A stretch of DNA of 64,000 nucleotides from Olsenella profusa F0195 (GTDB lineage Bacteria > Actinomycetota > Coriobacteriia > Coriobacteriales > Atopobiaceae): the NCBI RefSeq assembly GCF_000468755.1, contig NZ_AWEZ01000062.1, forward strand, positions 101,250 through 165,249, read 5' to 3'. Position 1 is the stretch's first letter; each line of letters opens with the position of its first letter. Shown here in pieces: positions 52,267 to 59,320 of this stretch. A model generated the notes under the pieces. It had not been told where the DNA came from. It did not search any database and saw only the letters and a program-made list of their open reading frames with translations. The translations under genes were made by a program, and so were the position numbers.

Positions 52267-52629
52267 ATGAGCCCGGTACTTCGCGTCCTTCTGATCCTCG
52301 TCACCATCATCGCCCTGGGCGTGGTGGTGCGACGCATCCGCAAGCGCAAGATTCGCGTCTCGGAGTCGGTCTATTGGGTGGTGGCCGCCGTCGTGCTGCT
52401 CGTCCTAGCCGTCTTCCCGCAGATTGCGTTCTTCTTCTCCCGGCTTACCGGCTTCCTCTCGCCCAGCAACTTCGTGTTCGTGGTGCTCATCGCCCTCATG
52501 CTGCTCAAGCTGTTTGACCAGGCCTGCGACATCTCGGTGCTCACCCACAAGGTCGAGGTGCTCTCGCAGGAGCTTGCGCTCGACCGGCACGAGCGGGGGC
52601 ACGACGCCGCCAAGCCCTCAAAACAATAG
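52267..52629 (+). CDS. DUF2304 membrane protein
   Basis: This 120-residue protein has three hydrophobic segments (about 5-22, 37-55 and 67-85) with a basic loop RRIRKRKIRVSES between the first two, and a polar tail ending in a short coiled-coil-like helix (ISVLTHKVEVLSQELALDR). DUF2304 proteins regularly follow DPM1-like glycosyltransferases and may help bring the lipid-linked sugar across the membrane; direct evidence is lacking. Confidence 0.85.
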   Translation: MSPVLRVLLILVTIIALGVVVRRIRKRKIRVSESVYWVVAAVVLLVLAVFPQIAFFFSRLTGFLSPSNFVFVVLIALMLLKLFDQACDISVLTHKVEVLSQELALDRHERGHDAAKPSKQ

Positions 52630-52657
52630 GCTCGCCATGTGCCTCGCGACATGAGGC

Positions 52658-54454
52658 CTAGTCCGCCTGAGTCGCCTCCTCGTACCAGGAGAGCACCTTG
52701 TCCACGTTGTCCGCGGCGTAGCGGTAGTAGACGAACAGCCACTCGCCCACGTTGTCGCCCTCGGACTCCTTCTCGAGCGACCACAGGTACCAGCACCAGC
52801 CGGCGAACACCACATAGCTCCAGAAGTGACGGTGCTCTGCCGCCGTGGCGGGCCGACCGAAGTAGTACTCGAGCGCCCGCTCGGCACGCTCGTCGGAGAG
52901 CTGGCAGCACACCACGAACGTGCCGTAGTCGCTGGCCACGTCCGACATGCCCGCATACTCCCAGTCGATGAGGCTCATGGCGTCGTTCTCGTCCACCAGG
53001 AAGTTGAGCTCGAAGAAGTCGTTGTGTGAGACGCAGATGGGGTACCCATCCGCGTCCGCATGCTCCTTGAGGCGCATGACCTTGTCCTTGAGCTCCTGAT
53101 AGCCAGGCACCTCGATGGGGCCGCCCTCCAGCAGGAGCCGCTCGTACTCCAGACCCTGCAGCACGAAGTCAAAGCGGCGATCGAGCCTAGCGCCGCTCTC
53201 GTGCAGCTTGCGGCCCATCTCCATGGCACGACGCAACTGGTCGTCGTTGCCGGAGTCCAGGTTCTTGGCGTTCGTCACGAAGCGTGAGAGCTTCCAGCCA
53301 TGCTCCTCGTCCTCGTAGATGAAGGTGCTGTCCAGCCCCAGCTCCTTGGCAAGGCGCAGGCCGGCCGCCTCGCTCGCACGGCTCACGAGCTTCTCCGTGC
53401 CCACGCCAGGATGGCGGTAGACGTACTCCTGCTTGTCCGTGCCCTCCCCCACGGAGAAGTGGCAGGAGAGGTTGGTGAGCCCCTGCTTGAGCGGCCAGAA
53501 CTCGTGAATGTCATCCTTGTCGCAGTGCAGGATGGATACGATGTTGTCAAAGATCCTGGAGTCCACGTTCTCCATGAAGCGTGGGTCGAAGCTGCGCAGC
53601 TGATCCAGGGAGTCAAACTCGTTGATCACGCCCGCCGGGTACTCACGCGCCACCATCGAGAGTTCGCGCAGGTGATCGGCATAGATGCCCTCCCAGAGCT
53701 TGTCAGCGGTCTCGGGGCGGTTGTAGTCCTGCTCCAGCGCCCTCACGAACCCCTCGGAGAACGCCTGGTCGAAGTAGGCGTGTCCCAGCATGACCAGCGC
53801 ATTGGTGCCACCCACGCTGATGCCCGTGATGCGCCCGGCGGCGCCCGTGGAGACGCACCACTCGTCCGTGTGGCCCTCCACGCGCTCGCAGGCATAGTAG
53901 GCGCCGTACACGTAGCGTTCGAAGGGGTTCTGCGTGAAGTAGTCGTCCGACGAGCACACGTAGGTGTTGGCCAGGCGGTCGCGCACGAGCCACAGGGTAC
54001 CGTTGTTGTTGCGCGTGGCGTAGGTGGGGTTGACCACGATGGTGACGCCATACTTGCTGCGCAGGTAGAAGAAGTACTCCTTCTTGTAGCCCACGACCAC
54101 GGTGATGTCGGTGACGCCGGCATCCATGAGCTGGCGGATCTGACGCTCGATGAGCACCTCGCCATGGGCCTTGAGCAGGCCCTTGGGCAGCTCATACGAG
54201 ATGGGGGCAAAGCGCGACGAGAGGCCCGCCGCCATGATGACGGCATTGTCCACCGCATAGGGCTCGAGCGCCTCCATGCCCGCCTGCGTGATGCGCCCAT
54301 CCTGCACGTACCCCGCATCCTCGCACACGCGCAGCGACGAGTTGACGGTGCCCAGCGAGAGGCCACTCTCGGCGGCAAGCTCGCGCTGGCTCACGGGGCC
54401 CTCCTGGGCCGCGATGGTCTTGAGCAGATTGAACTCGCTCTTGGAGAGGGTCAT
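52658..54454 (-). CDS. HTH-LicC-LicA fusion: phosphocholine cytidylyltransferase and choline kinase
   Basis: This 598-residue, three-part protein has residues ~1-65 as a winged helix (NLLKTIAAQEGPVSQRELAA, GLSLGTVNSSLRV). Residues ~70-290 are a nucleotidyltransferase (DNAVIMAAGLSSRFAPISYE, LPKGLLKAHGEVLIERQ, SSDDYF), as in LicC. Residues ~300-598 are a choline/ethanolamine-kinase fold with catalytic SHNDFFELN and the Mg2+-binding LIDWEYAG. It should phosphorylate choline and form CDP-choline. The start at 54454 has AGGAGG upstream, one base after the licB stop. It is the last gene of the cassette. Whether the HTH binds DNA is unknown; the true substrate could be another amino-alcohol. Confidence 0.85.
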   Translation of the reverse strand: MTLSKSEFNLLKTIAAQEGPVSQRELAAESGLSLGTVNSSLRVCEDAGYVQDGRITQAGMEALEPYAVDNAVIMAAGLSSRFAPISYELPKGLLKAHGEVLIERQIRQLMDAGVTDITVVVGYKKEYFFYLRSKYGVTIVVNPTYATRNNNGTLWLVRDRLANTYVCSSDDYFTQNPFERYVYGAYYACERVEGHTDEWCVSTGAAGRITGISVGGTNALVMLGHAYFDQAFSEGFVRALEQDYNRPETADKLWEGIYADHLRELSMVAREYPAGVINEFDSLDQLRSFDPRFMENVDSRIFDNIVSILHCDKDDIHEFWPLKQGLTNLSCHFSVGEGTDKQEYVYRHPGVGTEKLVSRASEAAGLRLAKELGLDSTFIYEDEEHGWKLSRFVTNAKNLDSGNDDQLRRAMEMGRKLHESGARLDRRFDFVLQGLEYERLLLEGGPIEVPGYQELKDKVMRLKEHADADGYPICVSHNDFFELNFLVDENDAMSLIDWEYAGMSDVASDYGTFVVCCQLSDERAERALEYYFGRPATAAEHRHFWSYVVFAGWCWYLWSLEKESEGDNVGEWLFVYYRYAADNVDKVLSWYEEATQAD

Positions 54455-54455
54455 G

Positions 54456-55397
54456 CTAGGCCTCCTGTGACGTGGCGCCAAGCATCGAACGAACGTCCGT
54501 CGCCGCGCAGATGGCGCCCAGGATGATCACGATGGCGCAGACGACGCCCTTGAGGTCGGGGATGGACCCCAGAATGATGAGTGAGATGGGTATGGCCCAC
54601 GCCGAGTAGGTGATGTTGACCGCCATGGCGCGTGACGCGCCGATGAGGTCGATGGCACGGTAGTAGCAGAGGTAGGACACCGTGCCCGAGGCGCCCGCGA
54701 GCGCGACGAAGGGCATGGCATCGCTGCCAAGCACGTCCGTCGCAAAGCCCCAGCCGCCCAACACCGGCAGGATGATGGCGGCATAGGCAAGCGCCGAGGT
54801 GGTCTGCCTGATCTGCATGGCCACCTCGTTGTCCACGGCGGTGTTCCTGAGGCCCCAGTCGACGACGACCGCCTCGGTGCCCCAGCCCAACACGCAGGCG
54901 AGCGCACCGATGATACCCACGGTCCAGTTGCCGGGAATGCCCTCGGCAGGCGTGTAGCCCAGCACGGCCACCGCGGCAAGGCACGCGATGAGACCCAGCC
55001 ACTGAAACCAGTGCATGCGCTCCTTGAGCGCGATGGCCGCCAGGAAGGCCCCCCATGCCGGGAAGAAGGCGGAGATGGCGGCGGCATAGGACGCCCCGAT
55101 GTTATTGACCGAGATGACGTAGCCCGTCATGCCGAGGGGGCCACCGATGAGCGCTGCCCCCATGATCACGAGGCCGGCCCGCGTCTTGAGGATGGCCAGC
55201 GTGTCCTTGAGCTTGCGACGCAGCGCCATGTAGACGAACGCCGTCACGGCCGAGCCCGCGTCATGCAGGAACGTGCTCACGAACGCCGCGAGCGCGATGG
55301 CCTGCGGCGTGGAGACGAAGACGCCCTTCGCGAGCGCCACCGAGAGGATGACCGTATCGAGCGCCCAGGTGAGCGCCGCCCCAAAGCCCCAGATCAT
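54456..55397 (-). CDS. licB: EamA-family permease, LicB-like choline transporter
   Basis: This 313-residue protein has ten predicted membrane helices in two EamA repeats. Its place between two LicC-LicA fusions and the general pattern (WALDTVILSVALAKGVF, GPLGMTGYVISVNNIGASYA) match LicB, the proposed choline importer of the lic operon in pneumococcus and Haemophilus. The start overlaps the stop of the upstream gene (ATGA) and the stop is one base from the next start, so the three genes are tightly coupled. Confidence 0.85.
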   Translation of the reverse strand: MIWGFGAALTWALDTVILSVALAKGVFVSTPQAIALAAFVSTFLHDAGSAVTAFVYMALRRKLKDTLAILKTRAGLVIMGAALIGGPLGMTGYVISVNNIGASYAAAISAFFPAWGAFLAAIALKERMHWFQWLGLIACLAAVAVLGYTPAEGIPGNWTVGIIGALACVLGWGTEAVVVDWGLRNTAVDNEVAMQIRQTTSALAYAAIILPVLGGWGFATDVLGSDAMPFVALAGASGTVSYLCYYRAIDLIGASRAMAVNITYSAWAIPISLIILGSIPDLKGVVCAIVIILGAICAATDVRSMLGATSQEA

Positions 55398-57085
55398 GAG
55401 TGAGCCCCTTTCGTCCCGTCCTCATACCAGGCGAGGACCATGTCGATGTAGTCGGCGCAGTAGCTGCGGTAGATGTCCAGCCACGAGCCCACGCCGGCAC
55501 CCTCCGCCTCCTTCTCGAGCGCCCAGACGTACCAGCACCATCCGCCCAGGACCACACGGGCCCAGAAGTGCCTGCGCTCCTCGAAGGTCGCCGGGCGACC
55601 AAAGTAGGCGTCGATGGCGGCATCGCCTCGTGCGCGGTCGGCGTCGCTGCAGATGATGAAGGTGGCCGTGTCGTTGCCGGGGTCGCCCATGCCGGCAAAC
55701 TCCCAGTCAATGACAAAGAGCTCGTCGTCCTCGCCCACGAGAAGGTTGAGTGGCAGGTAGTCGTTGTGGCTGAAGACCGCCTCGTAGTCGTCCGCCTGGG
55801 CATGCCCGTTGACGCGCACCACCTTGTCGCGCAGCTCACGGTAGCCAGGCACGGTGATGTCGCCATGCTCCTCGAGCAGGGTCTCGTAGCCTACGCCATC
55901 GGCAAAGAAGTCGAACGTGGCGGGGATGCGCGCCCCCGACTCGTGGAGGCGTCGCGCGCACTCCATGGCACGACGCACGTCGGCGGGATCCGTGGGGTCG
56001 ATGGTGCGGGCGTTGCGCACGAAGTGGGAGATCTTCCACCCGCTCGTGGGGTCCTCGTGGACGAAGGTCCCGTCGATGCCCATGCGCGCGGCGACCGCCT
56101 CGGCGTCCGTCTCTGCCCGGCGGTTGATGAACTTGTCGGTCCCCACGCCGGGATGGCGGTATACGTACTCCCACCTGCGCTCGCCCTCCCCCACGGAAAA
56201 GTGGAAGGAGAGGTTGGTGAGGCCCTGCCCCACGGGACGGAAGTCGCCGAGGTCCCTGCGGGAGCAGCGCAACGTGGTCGTGATGTTGTCAAGCACCGCA
56301 CAGTCCACGGACTCGATGAAGGCAGGATCATAGGCGACAAGCTCGTCGAGGCTGTCGAACTCGCGGATGACCCCCTCGTCGTAGCGACGCATGATCAGGG
56401 CGAGCTCGTCCAGGTGGTCGGCGTAGATGGCCTCCCACAGGCGGTCCGCCGTGGTGGGATCCTCGACCTCCGCGCCCAGGAGCCGCACGAACCGCCGGGA
56501 GAAGGGGCGGTCGAAGTAGGCGTGGCCCAGCATGACCCAGGCGTCCGCGCCGCCCACCTCGACGTCGACGATGCGCCCGTCGCCGTCCGTCCGCAGGCAC
56601 CACTCGTCGGTGGGACCAGCCACGTACTCCGCCGCGTAGTAGGCACCACGCACGTAGCGCTCGAAGGGGTTCCGCTCGAAGTAGTCGTCCGACGAGCACA
56701 CGAAGGTGTTGGCCAGGCGGTCGCGCACGAGCCAGAGCGTGTAGTTGTTGTTGCGCTCCGCATAGCGGTCGTTGACCACGAGGTCCACGCCGAAGGCATC
56801 CGCCAGGTAGGCAAAGCGCTCCTTCCGGTAGCCCACCACCACGGTGATGTCGGTGATGCCAGCCTCCCTGAGCTGGCGGATCTGGCGCTCGATGAGTACC
56901 TCCCCCCTCACCGTGATGAGGCCCTTGGGCGTCTTGTACGAGATGGGCACGAAGCGCGACGAGAGGCCCGCCGCCATGATGATGGCATTGTCCACCTGGT
57001 AGGGTGCGAGCGTCGCCTGGGCCGCGGCGTCCCCTGCGAGGGCACGCTGCCGGAGCCGTTCGAATTCGTCCTGCGCTATCGCCAT
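55394..57085 (-). CDS. LicC-LicA fusion: phosphocholine cytidylyltransferase and choline kinase
   Basis: This 563-residue protein is a paralogue of the gene at 52658-54454, without the winged helix: the first ~30 residues (EFERLRQRALAGDAAAQATL) are a short helical remnant. The nucleotidyltransferase part has DNAIIMAAGLSSRFVPISYK and SSDDYF; the kinase part has FSHNDYLPLN and VIDWEFAG. Both activities look intact. It is the first gene of the three-gene cassette, behind a good promoter (57143-57171). Two copies could differ in substrate, for example choline and ethanolamine. Confidence 0.85.
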   Translation of the reverse strand: MAIAQDEFERLRQRALAGDAAAQATLAPYQVDNAIIMAAGLSSRFVPISYKTPKGLITVRGEVLIERQIRQLREAGITDITVVVGYRKERFAYLADAFGVDLVVNDRYAERNNNYTLWLVRDRLANTFVCSSDDYFERNPFERYVRGAYYAAEYVAGPTDEWCLRTDGDGRIVDVEVGGADAWVMLGHAYFDRPFSRRFVRLLGAEVEDPTTADRLWEAIYADHLDELALIMRRYDEGVIREFDSLDELVAYDPAFIESVDCAVLDNITTTLRCSRRDLGDFRPVGQGLTNLSFHFSVGEGERRWEYVYRHPGVGTDKFINRRAETDAEAVAARMGIDGTFVHEDPTSGWKISHFVRNARTIDPTDPADVRRAMECARRLHESGARIPATFDFFADGVGYETLLEEHGDITVPGYRELRDKVVRVNGHAQADDYEAVFSHNDYLPLNLLVGEDDELFVIDWEFAGMGDPGNDTATFIICSDADRARGDAAIDAYFGRPATFEERRHFWARVVLGGWCWYVWALEKEAEGAGVGSWLDIYRSYCADYIDMVLAWYEDGTKGAHS

Positions 57086-57142
57086 GAAGGTCTCGTGTTT
57101 CTCCCCTGCCCACGGTGGAGGGATGTAATGTTCAACCGCTTT

Positions 57143-57171
57143 AGTGTACTTGCAAAGAAATGAACGTTCAA
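57143..57171 (-). promoter_or_regulatory. Candidate promoter of the lic-type cassette
   Basis: On the minus strand TTGAAC (57171-57166) and TACACT (57148-57143) are separated by exactly 17 bases, close to the sigma-A consensus. The -35 box lies within the left arm of a long inverted repeat (57162-57204), so binding to or folding of that repeat could affect initiation. Confidence 0.55.
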
Positions 57172-57204
57172 TCTATGGAGCAATAATCCATAGATTGAAC
57201 GTTC
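57162..57204 (-). terminator. Perfect 18-bp inverted repeat, terminator or operator
   Basis: The arm GAACGTTCAATCTATGGA (57162-57179) is repeated in perfect inverse at 57187-57204 with a seven-base loop. On the minus strand it follows the stop of the sulfatase-like gene by 45 bases and is followed by ATTTCTTTG, so it can act as a terminator. It also covers the -35 region of the next promoter, and each arm contains the palindrome GAACGTTC, so an operator role is possible. Confidence 0.65.
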
Positions 57205-57249
57205 CTGTGCTCATTTCCCGTGCCCATGTCCATGGATGGGAGGACTGTC

Positions 57250-59319
57250 CTAGTCGGACTCGACGATGGGCCAGATGGTGCCCGTCTCCGTCCAGTTTCC
57301 AAAGTCGCATGAGTCGCCGTCGATGCGCCACTGGCGGATGTAGGTGCGCCTCCAGGTGCCATTCTCGTTGACGGCGGCCGTCGCGCCATAGTAGCGTGGC
57401 CGGGGGACGTCGGGCACCTCCCACGCGGGCATGCCCGTGGGCCATGGCTCCCCACCCGTGGCGGCGAGGATGGTTGCCGGCAGGTCCATGTGGCCTGTGG
57501 GCACGTTGGACGTCCTGCACGGCTGGCTGGAGTCGCCGCCGAACTCCACGGAGGGCTTCACCAGGAAGATGGGCGACGAGGGTTCGCTGATCTCGTCCGT
57601 GAGGTACCAGTGCCCATGGTCGGCCGTGATGATGATGGTCGCATCATCGTACTTGCCCAGCCTCTTGAGCTGCCTCAGGTACTCGCTCACGATCTCCAGC
57701 GAGCCGCGCGACTGCTGGACCTGCGTCACCTCGCCCTGGGCGTACTCGCCATGCTCGTCCATGGTGAAAGGTGGGTGCGAGCCCAGCAGGTGGATGAGAC
57801 GATACGACCCCTTGCCGGAGTCCGGCTCCACCGAGAGGCCACGTCTCTGGAGCATGTGGTGGTAGGACACGTCGTCGTAGACGTAGGGCTCGTTGTCGAG
57901 GTCGACGCTGGGATCGGATGGGTCGTTGGTCCGCAGCACCGCGTTGTTGAGGTCATCGGTGTTGAACCACATCCCCGGCTTGAGCGCCCATGGCAGGTCG
58001 CGGTAGAAGGCCGCCCTTGCCAGGATGGAGATCGTGGACAGGAAGCTGTTCGGCTGGGGTGGGATGGGGTGCAGGTTGGTGACCCTGCCGTTGAGCTGCG
58101 ACAGTCCGTTGTAGATGTCCCCCGAGTAGATGCTGGTGGAGTAGCCGGAGCGGTTGACGGCATCCACCAGGTTGTCGCCGCCGTACCAGCCGCGCACCAG
58201 CGTGTTGGAGAAGGCCGGGTCGTCCTGCCTGAGCGTGCGCCCCGTGGTGAGCGTGGCCAACGCGTAGCGCGTGGGGATCATGTTGCCCACGGTGTTGTGG
58301 TAGTTGGTGAAGCCCGTCATCTCGTCCAGCGCGTCGGGATACTGCGCCAGCGTCTGGTCGAGGAAGCTCACGTCAAAGGTGTCCAGCACGAACACGATCA
58401 CGTTGCCCCTGTCCGAGACGTCCATGAGGCCCTCCATGGTCACCTGCGGCTTCTCGGCACTCACGGGGGTACCGTCGGCCGTGGGGCGCCGCGTGGTGAG
58501 GCCCAGCCCGATGCCCTGCGACACGGCGAGGAGCACGGCGAGGAGCACGGCCACGCCCTTGAAGGGCAGGGGCCGCCTGAGGGCGAACGCCACGGCACCC
58601 GCGATGACGACAACCCACACGAGCGCCGAGATCACCGTGATCCCCTGGAACGAGTCCCACGGAACCGGGGAGCCATCTGCCGCGGGCAGCCCGACGTTGA
58701 GCAGGAGCACCTGCAGGAAGGCCGCAAGCGCCAGAGCGCTCACCAGCGCCAGCAGGACGTTGAACGCCTTGCCCCTGGCAAGGGAGATGACGAGCGCCAG
58801 TGCGACGGCGACCGCAAGTCCCACCACGACCACCGGCTTCCAGATGGTGACGATGGTGAAGAAGAGGCTGTCCGTGCTGGCCGCCACCATCTCGAGCGCC
58901 GGCTCCACGAAGATCGTGAACACCGCCACCAGGCACACGACGAGCGCGAGGACGAGGCGCACATGCCAGGGCAGACGTTCCTGAGCCGGGGCGTCCACGA
59001 CAAGCGATGCGTGATGCGCCTGCTCGCGGGCGCGCTCATGCGCGGCGGCGTCCGAGGGGTCGACCCGATGCACCTCACCCTCCCGCACGCGTGCCTCGTG
59101 CGCGCCCAGGAGTCTCAGGAGCACGCGACGCAGACGGCGCCATGCCACGCCCAGCACGGCCGAGAGGGCCACGGCCACGCCGGCGAGGGCCTGGATGGTG
59201 TAGGTCATCACCGAGGGGTCCACGTACGCAAGGGCTGGGGTGGCCAGGGCGTTTGCCCACACGCAGGCCAGCGCACAGGCAAAGGCGACGTCGCACGCCA
59301 CGAGGGCACGTCTCGGCAT
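57250..59319 (-). CDS. LTA-synthase/sulfatase-like membrane enzyme (alkaline-phosphatase superfamily)
   Basis: This 689-residue protein begins with a signal-like helix and an AYVDPSVMTYTIQALAG motif, like the YxDPGTGS segment of other polysaccharide-locus proteins. Four further membrane helices follow to about residue 260, then an external catalytic domain of ~400 residues. The latter has NVIVFVLDTFD (first metal site), LLGSHPPFTMDEHGEYA and IITADHGHWYLTD, all typical of phosphoglycerol transferases and sulfatases. The nucleophile position is not certain. It follows the YidC-TagF fusion by one base and probably modifies or extends the same polymer. Start 59319 has GAGG seven bases upstream. 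Confidence 0.8.
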   Translation of the reverse strand: MPRRALVACDVAFACALACVWANALATPALAYVDPSVMTYTIQALAGVAVALSAVLGVAWRRLRRVLLRLLGAHEARVREGEVHRVDPSDAAAHERAREQAHHASLVVDAPAQERLPWHVRLVLALVVCLVAVFTIFVEPALEMVAASTDSLFFTIVTIWKPVVVVGLAVAVALALVISLARGKAFNVLLALVSALALAAFLQVLLLNVGLPAADGSPVPWDSFQGITVISALVWVVVIAGAVAFALRRPLPFKGVAVLLAVLLAVSQGIGLGLTTRRPTADGTPVSAEKPQVTMEGLMDVSDRGNVIVFVLDTFDVSFLDQTLAQYPDALDEMTGFTNYHNTVGNMIPTRYALATLTTGRTLRQDDPAFSNTLVRGWYGGDNLVDAVNRSGYSTSIYSGDIYNGLSQLNGRVTNLHPIPPQPNSFLSTISILARAAFYRDLPWALKPGMWFNTDDLNNAVLRTNDPSDPSVDLDNEPYVYDDVSYHHMLQRRGLSVEPDSGKGSYRLIHLLGSHPPFTMDEHGEYAQGEVTQVQQSRGSLEIVSEYLRQLKRLGKYDDATIIITADHGHWYLTDEISEPSSPIFLVKPSVEFGGDSSQPCRTSNVPTGHMDLPATILAATGGEPWPTGMPAWEVPDVPRPRYYGATAAVNENGTWRRTYIRQWRIDGDSCDFGNWTETGTIWPIVESD

Positions 59320-59320
59320 C

